The notes: generated by a model not told the origin, from the sequence alone. 64,000 nucleotides of DNA from PCRC01 sp017848435 (GCA_965284315.1 OZ260072.1:62001-126000); one strand, 5' to 3'; counted from the first letter of the stretch, positions 28,581 through 38,077 are shown. Program-made: numbers and translations.

Positions 28581-29864
28581 ATGAGTGCAATTGTTGACAT
28601 CGTCGGACGCGAAATTCTGGACTCGCGCGGCAACCCCACCGTTGAATGCGACGTGCTGCTGGAGTCCGGCACCATGGGCCGTGCCTCGGTGCCGTCTGGC
28701 GCCTCGACCGGTTCGCGCGAAGCGATCGAGCTGCGCGACGGCGACAAGGCCCGCTACCTCGGCAAAGGCGTGCTGCGCGCCGTCGAGTACATCAACACCG
28801 AAATCTCCGAAGCCATCCTCGGCCTGGACGCCAGCGAACAGGCGTTTCTGGACCGCACGCTGATCGAGCTGGACGGCACCGACAACAAATCGCGCCTCGG
28901 CGCCAACGCGATGCTCGCCGTCTCCATGGCGGTGGCCCGTGCCGCCGCCGAAGAGTCCGGCCTGCCGCTGTACCGCTACTTTGGTGGAAGCGCGGCCATG
29001 CAGATGCCGGTGCCGATGATGAACGTCATCAACGGCGGCGCGCATGCCAACAACAACCTGGATTTGCAAGAGCTGATGATCATCCCGGTGGGCGCGCCAA
29101 GCTTCCGCGAAGCGCTGCGCTGGGGTGCCGAAGTGTTCCACGCGCTGAAGAAAATCATCCACAACGCCGGCATGAGCGTGGCCGTGGGCGACGAAGGTGG
29201 CTTTGCCCCGAACGTCACCAGCCACGAAGCTGCGCTGCAGATGATCATGGACGCGATCGACGCCGCCGGCTACACCGCCGGTGAGCAAATTGCGCTGGGC
29301 CTGGACTGCGCTGCCAGCGAGTTCTACAAGGACGGCAAGTACGAACTGAAAGGCGAGAACCTCTCGCTCACTTCGGAAGAGTGGACGGCCATGCTCGCCA
29401 CCTGGGTCGACACCTACCCGATCATCAGCATCGAAGACGGCATGGCCGAAGGCGACTGGGACGGCTGGCACACCCTGACCCAGCGCCTGGGCGACAAGGT
29501 GCAGCTGGTGGGCGACGACCTGTTCGTCACCAACACCAAGATCCTGAAGGAAGGCATCGACAAAAAGATCGCCAACTCCATCCTGATCAAGATCAACCAG
29601 ATCGGCACCCTGACCGAGACCTTCGCCGCCATCGAGATGGCCAAGCGCGCCGGCTACACCTCGGTCATCAGCCACCGCTCCGGTGAGACCGAAGACTCCA
29701 CCATTGCCGACATCGCGGTCGGTACCAATGCCGGCCAGATCAAGACCGGCAGCCTCTCCCGCTCCGACCGCATGGCCAAGTACAACCAGTTGCTGCGCAT
29801 CGAAGAAGACCTGGGTGACGTGGCCAGCTACCCTGGCCGCGACGCCTTCCGCCAACTGCGCTGA
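28581..29864 (+). CDS. eno: enolase
   Basis: Interconverts 2-phosphoglycerate and phosphoenolpyruvate in glycolysis and gluconeogenesis; in many bacteria it is also a degradosome component. At 427 aa it is normal length. Landmarks are REILDSRGNPTVE, GASTGSREA, the GGAHANNNLDLQE loop, GDEGGFAPN, the metal ligands in SIEDGMAEGDW and VGDDLFVTN, and ISHRSGETEDS. An AAGGA ribosome-binding site precedes the ATG. It follows kdsA and DUF1330 and precedes ftsB, a conserved order. Confidence 0.98.
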   Translation: MSAIVDIVGREILDSRGNPTVECDVLLESGTMGRASVPSGASTGSREAIELRDGDKARYLGKGVLRAVEYINTEISEAILGLDASEQAFLDRTLIELDGTDNKSRLGANAMLAVSMAVARAAAEESGLPLYRYFGGSAAMQMPVPMMNVINGGAHANNNLDLQELMIIPVGAPSFREALRWGAEVFHALKKIIHNAGMSVAVGDEGGFAPNVTSHEAALQMIMDAIDAAGYTAGEQIALGLDCAASEFYKDGKYELKGENLSLTSEEWTAMLATWVDTYPIISIEDGMAEGDWDGWHTLTQRLGDKVQLVGDDLFVTNTKILKEGIDKKIANSILIKINQIGTLTETFAAIEMAKRAGYTSVISHRSGETEDSTIADIAVGTNAGQIKTGSLSRSDRMAKYNQLLRIEEDLGDVASYPGRDAFRQLR

Positions 29865-29907
29865 ACCCGCGCAAGCCCCCACACCGGCCTGACCTGCGCT
29901 TCAGCCC

Positions 29908-30183
29908 ATGAACCCGCGCGTCGTCCCGGCCGTGCTGCTGGTGCTGCTCGGGGTGTTCCACGCCCAGCTGTGGTGGGGGCGCGGCAGCCTGCCACACGTG
30001 GCCGAGTTGCGTCAGAAGATCGACCTGCAGAAAACCAGCAACGCCGAGGCCAAACTGGTCAACGAGCGGCTGTCCTCCGAGGTGCGCAACCTCAAGGAGG
30101 GCCTGGAGATGGTGGAAGAACGTGCCCGGCAAGAGCTGGGCATGGTCAAGCCCAACGAAATCTTCGTCCAGATTTCGAAATGA
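29908..30183 (+). CDS. ftsB: cell division protein FtsB
   Basis: Bitopic divisome protein that forms the FtsQ-FtsB-FtsL complex and helps activate septal synthesis. Its 91 aa contain a single membrane helix (VVPAVLLVLLGVFHAQLWW, about residues 5-23), then a periplasmic coiled coil (LRQKIDLQKTSNAEAKLVN, continuing to about 70). The tail EERARQELGMVKPNEIFVQI carries the family motif. It follows eno, the classic eno-ftsB order. Confidence 0.95.
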   Translation: MNPRVVPAVLLVLLGVFHAQLWWGRGSLPHVAELRQKIDLQKTSNAEAKLVNERLSSEVRNLKEGLEMVEERARQELGMVKPNEIFVQISK

Positions 30184-30253
30184 GGCCCCCACGTTCGCTC
30201 ACGGCGTGTAGCGCCCTGCCCCCCGGGGGGGCGCTGCCTTGCTTGGGGCGGCC
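30184..30253 (-). repeat. RPT2 GC-rich intergenic repeat, copy 2
   Basis: Starts at the ftsB stop. It contains GGCCCCCACG, CTGCCCCCCGGGGGGGCG and TGCCTTGCTTGGGGCGGCCC, matching copy 1 at 25594 in inverted orientation. The CCCCCCGGGGGGG palindrome should form a hairpin between ftsB and pnuC transcripts. Confidence 0.7.
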
Positions 30254-30270
30254 CTGCGCGGCGGCGAACC

Positions 30271-30876
30271 ATGCCTGAATGGCTCTTCACCGAAGCCTTC
30301 GTTGTCTGGGGCTCGCCCACCACCTGGCTGGAAACCGTCGCATTCGTGCTGGCGCTGGTCATGGTCGGCTGCAACATCCGTGCAATCCACTGGGGCTGGC
30401 CGCTGGCCATCGTCAGCTCGGTGATGTACTTCGGCCTGTTCTGGCGCAGCAAAATCTATGGCGACGCGGTGCTGCAGGTGGCGTTCGCGGTGCTGGCGCT
30501 CTGGGGCTGGGCGCAGTGGCTGCGCGGCAAACGCGGTGACGGCAGCCCACTGCGGGTGGCCCGGCTCAGCCCACGCGGCGCCGGGCTGGCCGTCGCGGCC
30601 AGCGCGGCCCTGTGGCTCGCGGTTGGCCTGTTCCTGAGCCACCACACCGACTCCGACGTGCCCTGGTGGGACGCCTTCCCCACTGCCGTGAGCCTGGTGG
30701 GCCAGTTCCTGCTGGGCCGCAAGTACATCGAGAACTGGCTGGCCTGGCTGGCGGTGAACACCGTCAGTGTGGGCCTGTTTGCCTACAAAGGCCTGTGGCT
30801 GACGTTGCTGCTCTACACCCTGTTCATCGGCCTGAGCGTGGTCGGCTGGCGCGCCTGGCGCCAGCGGCTGGTGTGA
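30271..30876 (+). CDS. pnuC: nicotinamide riboside/mononucleotide transporter PnuC
   Basis: Inner-membrane facilitator for NAD precursor uptake. Its 201 aa form about seven membrane helices. Family motifs are VVWGSPTTWLETVAFV near the start, the IHWGWPLAIVSSVMYF helix, and SLVGQFLLGRKYIENWLAWL with the paired Trp of the substrate gate. A kinase gene starting within its stop codon (GTGA) should trap the imported riboside by phosphorylation. It is separated from ftsB by the RPT2 repeat, so it probably has its own transcription. Confidence 0.93.
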   Translation: MPEWLFTEAFVVWGSPTTWLETVAFVLALVMVGCNIRAIHWGWPLAIVSSVMYFGLFWRSKIYGDAVLQVAFAVLALWGWAQWLRGKRGDGSPLRVARLSPRGAGLAVAASAALWLAVGLFLSHHTDSDVPWWDAFPTAVSLVGQFLLGRKYIENWLAWLAVNTVSVGLFAYKGLWLTLLLYTLFIGLSVVGWRAWRQRLV

Positions 30877-31520
30877 GCACGAAACTGGCACTGCTCGGTG
30901 CCGAAAGCACCGGCAAGACGCAGCTGGCCCAGGCCCTTGCGGCCTACGCACGCGGCTTGGGCCACAGCGTCACAGTGGTGCCCGAATACCTGCGCGACTG
31001 GTGCGACCAACATGGCCGCACGCCCCGGGCCGACGAGCAGATGGCCCTTGCCACCGAACATGCCCGCCGCATTGACCAGGCCGCGCCCAGCGACTGGCTG
31101 GTGGCCGACACCACGCCACTGATGGTGGCGGTCTACAGCGACCTGCTGTTCAACGACACGTCGCTCTACCCCATGGCCTTGGCGCAGCTGCAAGGGTTTG
31201 ACCACATCCTGGTGACCGGCCAGGACGTGCCCTGGGTGGCCGACGGCCTGCAGCGCGACGGCCCGCAAGTGCGTGGGCCGGTGGACCACAAACTGCGCGC
31301 CGCGCTGGACGGCCAGGGCCTGCGTTACCAGGTGGTCTACGGCCTGGGCCCACAGCGACTGGCAGCGGCTGTGCGGGGCATGGCGATGGGCTCTGGCCTG
31401 AAGCATGAGATAGAGGACGACGGCAGCACCACCCCTTGGCAATGCGCCAACTGCAGCGATCCGGACTGCGAGCACCGGCTGTTCACACAACTGGTGCGGC
31501 AGCGTTCACTGAACCGCTGA
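30873..31520 (+). CDS. NadR-like ribosylnicotinamide kinase (AAA_28 domain)
   Basis: Probable kinase turning nicotinamide riboside into NMN. The GTG start overlaps the pnuC stop. The P-loop is LLGAESTGKTQLAQ, followed by VVPEYLRDWCDQHGR, DWLVADTTPLMVAVYSD and HILVTGQDVPWVADGLQRDG, all features of the kinase domain of NadR. The adenylyltransferase and helix-turn-helix domains of enterobacterial NadR are absent. The C-terminus carries an unusual Cys cluster, CANCSDPDCEH (C-X2-C-X4-C-X-H), likely a small zinc site. The 3' end overlaps hslO convergently by 15 bp. Confidence 0.83.
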   Translation: MSTKLALLGAESTGKTQLAQALAAYARGLGHSVTVVPEYLRDWCDQHGRTPRADEQMALATEHARRIDQAAPSDWLVADTTPLMVAVYSDLLFNDTSLYPMALAQLQGFDHILVTGQDVPWVADGLQRDGPQVRGPVDHKLRAALDGQGLRYQVVYGLGPQRLAAAVRGMAMGSGLKHEIEDDGSTTPWQCANCSDPDCEHRLFTQLVRQRSLNR

Positions 31521-32528
31521 ACTGCCAGGCGCCTGGTCGCTGGCCTCGGTGAACAGCTGGGCGGCGTCGACCGCGTCAAACCAGTAAAACTGGCCGCAAA
31601 AGTCGCAGCCCACCTCGATGTTGCCGCGTTCTGCAATGATGGCCTCGGCTTCTTGCGTGCCCAGGCTGCGGATCATGTTGCCCACACGCTCGCGGCTGCA
31701 GGTGCAGGCAAAACGCGGCCCCTGGTCGCCTTCTTGTGGCGCCAGCCGCAGCACCTGCTCTTCCCAGAACAAGCGGCGCAGGATGGTGTCCACGTCCAGC
31801 GTCAGCAACTCCTCGCGCTTCAGGCTGGAGGCCAGCAGCGCGATGCGGTTGTAGTGCTCGTTCAGACCGATCTCGTCCTCGTTGGCCTGGTTGAGCACCA
31901 CGCCTTCCAGGGCCGGGCTACCGGCTTTGGCCTGCCCTGCCAGATTGCGCTCGCCTTGCACCGGCAGGCGCTGGATCAACAGGCCTGCGGCCACCTTGTC
32001 GTCGGCGGCCAGCACCAGCGTGGTGTCGAGCTGCTCGCTCTGCAGCATGTAGTGCTCCAGCACCTCGCTGAGTTGCTCGATCTTCTCGTGCTGGTCGTCG
32101 AACATCGGCACCACGCCCTGGTAGGGCTGCTGGCCGGGGAATTTGTTTTTGGGGTCGAGCGTGATGGCGCAGCGCCCCTGGTTGGTGGCGTTGACCATGT
32201 CGCTCAGGCGGGCGCCGGCGGGCAGGTCACCCACCACCTTGGCGGTGGCGCGCAGGCTCAGGTCGTGCTGCACCTCCACCACCGCGATCTTGACCGGGCC
32301 ATCGCCAAAAATCTGCAGCACCAGCGCGCCGTCAAAACGGATGCTGGACTGCATCAGCGCGGCAGCGGCCACCATCTCGCCCAGCATGTCGCGCACCGGC
32401 TCGGCCAGGGGCTCGGCGTTCGGGTTGCTGGCCCGGCGGCGCAGGATTTCCTGCCAGGCGTCGGTCAGGCGCACCACCATGCCGCGCACCGGCAAACCGT
32501 CGAACAGGAATTTGTGGAGTTCCGACAT
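31506..32528 (-). CDS. hslO: redox-regulated chaperonin Hsp33
   Basis: Oxidation-activated holdase chaperone. It has 340 aa; the Hsp33 fold starts HKFLFDGLPVRGMVVRL. The C-terminal zinc switch is CTC at 275-277 and CDFC at 308-311, the four conserved cysteines. The first 300 residues also show GRCAITLDPKN and PYQGVVPMF. It is the downstream partner of the gamma carbonic anhydrase gene, with 3 bp between them. It converges on the NadR-like gene, overlapping by 15 bp. Confidence 0.96.
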   Translation of the reverse strand: MSELHKFLFDGLPVRGMVVRLTDAWQEILRRRASNPNAEPLAEPVRDMLGEMVAAAALMQSSIRFDGALVLQIFGDGPVKIAVVEVQHDLSLRATAKVVGDLPAGARLSDMVNATNQGRCAITLDPKNKFPGQQPYQGVVPMFDDQHEKIEQLSEVLEHYMLQSEQLDTTLVLAADDKVAAGLLIQRLPVQGERNLAGQAKAGSPALEGVVLNQANEDEIGLNEHYNRIALLASSLKREELLTLDVDTILRRLFWEEQVLRLAPQEGDQGPRFACTCSRERVGNMIRSLGTQEAEAIIAERGNIEVGCDFCGQFYWFDAVDAAQLFTEASDQAPGSSAVQ

Positions 32529-32531
32529 GCC

Positions 32532-33056
32532 TCAGGCCACCTTGTGGAAACCGGCGCGGTAACGGCGCGCGTTGTCAACGTAGTGCTGGGCGCTGGCGCG
32601 CAGGCCGTCGATCTGCTCGGGTGTGAGCTGGCGCACCACCTTGGCCGGGCTGCCGATGATCATGGAACCGTCGGGGAATTCCTTGCCCTCGGTCACCAGC
32701 GCGCCGGCGCCCACCAGGCAGTGCTTGCCGATCTTTGCGCCGTTCAGCACCACCGCGCCAATGCCGATCAAAGACCCGTCGCCGACCGTGCAGCCGTGCA
32801 GCATGACCTGGTGGCCCACCGTCACGTTCTCGCCCACCACCAGCGGCATGCCCACGTCGGCGTGCAGCACGCTCAGGTCCTGGATGTTGCTGCCCTTGCC
32901 GATGCTGATGGATTCGGTGTCGCCGCGGATCACGGTGCCAAACCAGATGCTGCTGTCTTCGGCCAGCGCAACCCGCCCCATCACCTGCGCGCTGTCGGCC
33001 ACCCAGGCGCTGTCGGCCAGTTGCGGCACCACGCCGTCGAGTTCGTAAATCGCCAT
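32532..33056 (-). CDS. gamma carbonic anhydrase family protein
   Basis: Left-handed beta-helix hexapeptide-repeat protein, 174 aa, of the YrdA/PaaY type. The hexapeptide turns run from SSIWFGTVIRGD through SIGKGSNIQDLSVLHAD to LVGAGALVTEG. The three zinc ligands appear as His in LHAD and the two His of VGHQVMLHGC. The ATG at 33056 is chosen because the upstream in-frame part lacks repeats. It is co-directional with hslO. The physiological reaction is often untested in this family. Confidence 0.9.
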   Translation of the reverse strand: MAIYELDGVVPQLADSAWVADSAQVMGRVALAEDSSIWFGTVIRGDTESISIGKGSNIQDLSVLHADVGMPLVVGENVTVGHQVMLHGCTVGDGSLIGIGAVVLNGAKIGKHCLVGAGALVTEGKEFPDGSMIIGSPAKVVRQLTPEQIDGLRASAQHYVDNARRYRAGFHKVA

Positions 33057-33080
33057 GCGCCGGGCTCCCTCTGCTGAAAA

Positions 33081-33094
33081 CCTACAATTGTAGG
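33081..33094 (+). promoter_or_regulatory. perfect palindrome with two TACAAT boxes between divergent genes
   Basis: CCTACAATTGTAGG is a perfect 14-bp palindrome in the 39-bp gap between the carbonic anhydrase and DUF455 genes. It presents TACAAT as a -10 box on both strands. On the plus strand the box ends 7 bp before the ATG at 33096, implying a leaderless message. No clear -35 box on either strand. Confidence 0.4.
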
Positions 33095-33095
33095 G

Positions 33096-33902
33096 ATGGA
33101 CCTGCGTCAACGTGCCCTGGCGGTGCTGCAAACCGCCGATTTGGCATCAAAAGTGGCTCAAGCCTTGGTGATATCTGGCGATTCAGCTACGTTTTCCATA
33201 GCAAAAGGCCCCCTCCAGGAACCACCCGGTGTGCCCGGCCGCCCCGCCCTGCCGCGCCTGGTCGAACCCACCGAGGTGGCCCACCGCGCCCCGGCCAGCC
33301 CGGCCGGGCTGGCGGCCCTGCTGCACGCCATTGCGCACATCGAGTTCAACGCCATCAACCTCGCGCTCGACGCCATCTGGCGCTTCGACGGCCTGCCCGA
33401 CGCCTACTACCGCGACTGGGCCCGCGTGGCCAGCGAAGAGGCACTGCACTTCTCGCTGCTGCGCGCGCACCTGCAAAGCCTGCCGCACACTGGCACCCCC
33501 TGGAACTACGGCAGCTTTGACGCGCACGACGGCCTGTGGGCCATGTGCGAACGCACATCGGACGACGTGGTGGCCCGCATGGCGCTGGTGCCGCGCACGC
33601 TGGAAGCCCGCGGCCTGGACGCGTCACCGCGCATCCAGGCCCGGCTGCGGGGCGTGGGCTCGCCCGACGCCCGGCGCACGGTCGAGATCCTCGATGTGAT
33701 TTTGCGCGACGAGATCGGCCATGTGGCGATTGGCAACCACTGGTACCGCTGGCTGTGCGAACGCGACGGCCTGGAGCCGGTGGCGCACTACCGCGCCCTG
33801 CGCAGGCGGTACCGCGCACCGCTGCTCAAGCCCCCGTTCAACCTGCCCGCCCGGCGCGCCGCCGGGTTCACAGAGGCCGAGCTGGCCGAACTTGAGGCCT
33901 GA
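33096..33902 (+). CDS. DUF455 family ferritin-like protein
   Basis: Predicted four-helix ferritin-like protein of 268 aa, function not established. The helical core has the metal-type motifs AHIEFNAINLALDAIWRF, RVASEEALHFSLLRAHL and ILDVILRDEIGHVAIGNHWY; the Glu and His residues in E-X-X-H arrangements suit a di-iron or similar site. The family is sometimes named for relatedness to tRNA hydroxylases such as MiaE. Residues about 15-36 come from an RPT1 repeat (QALVISGDSATFSIA), lengthening the N-terminal region before the core. Confidence 0.8.
   Translation: MDLRQRALAVLQTADLASKVAQALVISGDSATFSIAKGPLQEPPGVPGRPALPRLVEPTEVAHRAPASPAGLAALLHAIAHIEFNAINLALDAIWRFDGLPDAYYRDWARVASEEALHFSLLRAHLQSLPHTGTPWNYGSFDAHDGLWAMCERTSDDVVARMALVPRTLEARGLDASPRIQARLRGVGSPDARRTVEILDVILRDEIGHVAIGNHWYRWLCERDGLEPVAHYRALRRRYRAPLLKPPFNLPARRAAGFTEAELAELEA
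33140..33202 (-). repeat. RPT1 dispersed element, copy F, inside the DUF455 gene
   Basis: The minus strand starts GCTA-N9-TAGC (33202-33186), then TGAATCGCCAG, shared exactly with copy C, then CCAAGGCTTGAGCC and a degenerate AT-rich end. It is read in frame by the gene on the opposite strand, in the same frame as copies D and E. Confidence 0.75.
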
Positions 33903-34007
33903 CACCGCCCACCAGCGGCAGAAAAGGCCGGGTTAGCGGCAACATATCGGGGCATGGCCCGGGCCACAACTTCCCAGAATCAGGGCATCAGCTTCAAGCC
34001 CTGAACC

Positions 34008-34669
34008 GTGACACCACCGATCCTCCTCGAACCCGTATTCACCCCCGCTGCGGCGGTGGTGACCCGTGGGCCTGTGGCCATCTTGCGGCAGGCCATTGTG
34101 GACACCGACCGGCAGGTGTACGGCCACGAGTGGCGGGCCCCCGCCACCCTGGCCGACCAGCGCCCCCACGCCAGCAACAGCTGGCTGGAGCAGGCCTTGA
34201 CCCAGCTGGCGCAGCCAGTGCCCCAGGGCAAAGGCACCATGGGCCACGCTTCGCGGGTGTTCGTCCCCATCGGCCACGCGCAGGCGGCCCAGCTGGCCAG
34301 CCTGCCCCAGCCAACCGCCCAGCGCTGGGTGGCCGAAATCTCCGCCACCGAACACGACACCCCGGCACAGATCCGCGCCCTGACCGACACGCTGGAGCGC
34401 CTGCAGGCAAGAGGCGTGCGGCTGTCGTTCGACCACACGGTGCTGACGCCGGCCTACGCGGCCTGGCTGCCGCTGGCCAACTACATCCGCATGGACATTG
34501 ACCGGCTGGAATCCGGCGCTTTTGAGCGGCTGGCCTGCTGCGCGCAAACCTACAGCCACGCCCGGCTGGTGGCCACCCAGATCAGCGACGCCGGCCAGGT
34601 GGTGCAGGTCACCGGCTACGGCATCCAGCTGCTGCAGGGCGACTGGTTGTCACCCGCCAGCCTGATGCC

Positions 34670-34673
<4 letters not shown>
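34008..34673 (+). CDS. degenerate EAL-like domain protein
   Basis: Cytoplasmic protein, 221 aa from a GTG, weakly resembling EAL/YuxH-type signalling proteins. Echoes include ILRQAIVDTDRQVYGHEWR, comparable to the opening RQPIVD...GYE strand, and GVRLSFDHTVLTPAYAAWL then LANYIRMDID, comparable to the ...DDF... and LK-D strands. The catalytic EAL, DDF and Lys positions are not conserved, so it should not hydrolyse c-di-GMP. It may bind a ligand or partner. Its stop shares the tetranucleotide CTAG with the convergent arsS stop. Confidence 0.5.
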
Positions 34674-35698
<1,025 letters not shown>

Positions 35699-35702
35699 GG
35701 CC

Positions 35703-36038
35703 TCAGAGCACCAGTTTGTCGAGCTGGTTCTGCATCTGCACCGCGTGCACCAGCGTGATGCCGGCCTTCATGGCCGCGGCCACGTGCACCGCCTCCATCA
35801 TCTGTTCGGGGTTGGCACCGGATTCGAGGCAGGCGGTGGTGTAGGCCTCGATGCAGTACGGGCATTTTTCCGAGTGCGAAATCGCCAGCGCGATCAGCGC
35901 TTTCTCGCGCTTGGTCAGCGCACCGTCGCTGCCGGTGACCATGCCGTAGTACTTGAAAAACCCGTCGGCCATGGGCTTGCCATGCTGGCCGATCTCCGGG
36001 AATTTGGCCAGGTCTGCCGACTCGTAATAGCTGCTCAT
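35703..36038 (-). CDS. arsenosugar biosynthesis-associated peroxidase-like protein (CMD/AhpD family)
   Basis: Small carboxymuconolactone-decarboxylase/AhpD-fold protein, 111 aa. The redox motif is KCPYCIEAYTTAC, a CXXC followed by a third Cys; KREKALIALAISHSE and MEAVHVAAAMKAG are the flanking family helices. The ATG at 36038 is preferred because the upstream frame is unrelated. It is coupled to arsS (4-bp gap) and probably expressed from a TATACT box about 36064-36069 on the minus strand. Its role with arsenic comes from genomic association, not sequence. Confidence 0.82.
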   Translation of the reverse strand: MSSYYESADLAKFPEIGQHGKPMADGFFKYYGMVTGSDGALTKREKALIALAISHSEKCPYCIEAYTTACLESGANPEQMMEAVHVAAAMKAGITLVHAVQMQNQLDKLVL

Positions 36039-36084
36039 GGTGTGTGCCTCTGGGTGGTGAGTCCAGTATATCGGCGCACCCGCC

Positions 36085-36999
36085 TCAGCCCCGGGGGTGG
36101 TGCGTGGCGTGCAGGGACTTGAGACGTTCCCGCGCCACATGGGTGTAGATGGTGGTAGTAGAGATGTCGGCATGGCCCAGCAGCATCTGCACCGCCCGCA
36201 AATCGGCCCCGTGGTTCAGCAAGTGGGTGGCAAAGGCGTGGCGCAGCGTGTGCGGCGACAGCGGTGACAGGATGCCGGCCGCCAGCGCGTGTTTTTTCAC
36301 CGTCACCCAGAACATCACCCGCGTCATGGCGGTGCCGGCGCGGGCGCCGCTTTGGGTCACAAACAGGTCGTCGTTCTGGCGGCCACGCACCAGCACCGGC
36401 CGTGCGGTGGCAAAGTAGCGGCCCAGCCACTCGCGGGCCACCTCGCCAAACGGCACCAGCCGCTCCTTGTTGCCCTTGCCGAGGATGCGCAGCACGCCCT
36501 CGTTCATGCCCAGGTGGTGCAGCTTCAGCGTCACCAGCTCGCTCACCCGCAGGCCGCTGGCGTACATCAGTTCCAGCATGGCACGGTCACGCAGGCCGAG
36601 GGGGGTGGCCACATCGGGCGCGTTCAGCAGCAGCTCCACCTGCTGTTCGGTCAGGGTCTTGGGCACGCGCAGCATTTGTTTGGCGGGCTGCAACTTCAGC
36701 GTCGGATCGGCCATGACCGTGCGCTCGCGCAGCGCCCAGCGGAAGTAGCGCTTGAACACCGTCAGGCGGCGGTTGGCCGAGGTGGCCTTGTCGGCCATGC
36801 GGGCCGCAAAGTAGCCTTGCAGGTGCTGCTCGGTGGTGCTGTTCAGCACCATCCCCTGCGCCGCCAGCCAACTGGCGTAGAGCGTCAGGTCACGCCGGTA
36901 GGCGGCCAGCGTGTTTTTGGACAGGCCGTCTTCCAGCCACAGTGCGTCGATGAAGGCGTCTATGGCTGCGGCGTTGGTGGCGTCTGCGCTGGCGGTCAC
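36085..36999 (-). CDS. xerD: site-specific tyrosine recombinase XerD
   Basis: Resolves chromosome dimers at dif together with XerC. Its 304 aa comprise an N-terminal SAM-like core-binding domain (FIDALWLEDGLSKNTLAAYR) and a C-terminal catalytic domain. The catalytic residues are visible: Arg in ASGLRVSEL, HTLRHAF with His and Arg, LLGHADISTTTIYTHVA with His and the nucleophile Tyr. Its first codon overlaps the stop of the upstream TctC-type gene by 4 bp. It is a chromosomal housekeeping recombinase, not a sign of a mobile element. Confidence 0.95.
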   Translation of the reverse strand: MTASADATNAAAIDAFIDALWLEDGLSKNTLAAYRRDLTLYASWLAAQGMVLNSTTEQHLQGYFAARMADKATSANRRLTVFKRYFRWALRERTVMADPTLKLQPAKQMLRVPKTLTEQQVELLLNAPDVATPLGLRDRAMLELMYASGLRVSELVTLKLHHLGMNEGVLRILGKGNKERLVPFGEVAREWLGRYFATARPVLVRGRQNDDLFVTQSGARAGTAMTRVMFWVTVKKHALAAGILSPLSPHTLRHAFATHLLNHGADLRAVQMLLGHADISTTTIYTHVARERLKSLHATHHPRG

Positions 37000-37970
37000 T
37001 CCAGCGTGAGTTTGGCCCGCTCCACCACCTTTTTGTACACGTCGTACTCGGCGGCAATCTGGGCGGCAAACTGCTCTGGCGTGTTGGCCACCACCAGCGA
37101 ACCGGTGTCTTCAATGCGTTTGCGCACGGCCGGGTCTTCCAGCGCCTTGCGCACGCCGGCGTTGACCTTGTCCACCACCTCGCGTGGCAAGCCCTTGGGA
37201 CCGAGGATGCCGTAGTAGGCCATGCGGTTCACCGGCTCCAGGCCCAGTTCCTTGAAGGTGGGCACGTCGGGCAACACGGCCAGGCGCTGCGGTGCGGCCA
37301 CCGCAATGGCCACCAGCTTGCCGGTCTTGATGAAGGCCAGCGCCGACGGCAGGTTGTCAAAAATGATCGGCACCTGGCCGGCCACGGTGTCGTTCAGGGC
37401 CGGGCCGGCGCCACGGTACGGGATGTGGGTGATGAAGGTCTTGGTCAGGTCCTTGAACAGCTCGGTCTGCAGGTGGCCAATGCCGCCGGTGCCGGACGAC
37501 GCGTACGAGTACTTGCCGGGCGACTTCTTCACCTCGGCAATGAACTCGGCGTAGTTTTTGGCCGGGAAGCTGGGGTGCACCGCAATCACGTTCGGCGTGG
37601 CGGCGATGTTGATGACGGGCGTGAAGTCGGTCACCGGGTTGTAGGGGATTTTGGTGTTGATGGCCGGGTTGGCCGCCGTGGTGGACACCGTGGCAATGCC
37701 GAGCGAATAACCGTCGGGCGCAGAACGCGCCGTTTCGGTGGCGCCAATGACGCCGCCGCCGCCGGCCTTGTTCTCCACCACCACCGGCTGGCCCAGCGCT
37801 TTGCCCAACGGGTCTGCAATCGTGCGGGCCACGATGTCGGTGGTGCCGCCGGGTGCAAACGGCACTTGCAATTTCACCACCTTGTTCGGGTAGGCCTGCG
37901 CCAGCGCAGAACCTGCCACCGCCAACGACGACAACACCAACCAATAACGACGAGTCATACGACGATCCAT
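36996..37970 (-). CDS. tripartite tricarboxylate transporter substrate-binding protein (Bug/TctC family)
   Basis: Periplasmic solute-binding protein, 324 aa from the ATG at 37970. The signal peptide is RRYWLVLSSLAVAGSALAQ. Then come KVVKLQVPFAPGGTTDIVAR, VVENKAGGGGVIGATE and SSGTGGIGHLQTELF, classic Bug-family phosphate/carboxylate-contact segments. No TctA or TctB membrane genes are near, as for most of the expanded Bug family in Burkholderiales. The ligand cannot be predicted. Its stop overlaps the xerD start. Confidence 0.92.
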   Translation of the reverse strand: MDRRMTRRYWLVLSSLAVAGSALAQAYPNKVVKLQVPFAPGGTTDIVARTIADPLGKALGQPVVVENKAGGGGVIGATETARSAPDGYSLGIATVSTTAANPAINTKIPYNPVTDFTPVINIAATPNVIAVHPSFPAKNYAEFIAEVKKSPGKYSYASSGTGGIGHLQTELFKDLTKTFITHIPYRGAGPALNDTVAGQVPIIFDNLPSALAFIKTGKLVAIAVAAPQRLAVLPDVPTFKELGLEPVNRMAYYGILGPKGLPREVVDKVNAGVRKALEDPAVRKRIEDTGSLVVANTPEQFAAQIAAEYDVYKKVVERAKLTLE

Positions 37971-38077
37971 GCCTGTGCCCCTTGAAACGGAATAACCCCC
38001 ATCGTAAGGCCAGAAAGCCGCGCGCCAATGTGGAAGACCCATACGTGCAAACCCCTGTTTGGCCTTATTCTGAGTGG

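Noticed and set aside
36085..36999. Tyrosine recombinase as evidence of an integrated element
   Set aside because: The protein is a standard-length XerD with housekeeping features and no att-like repeats or cargo beside it.
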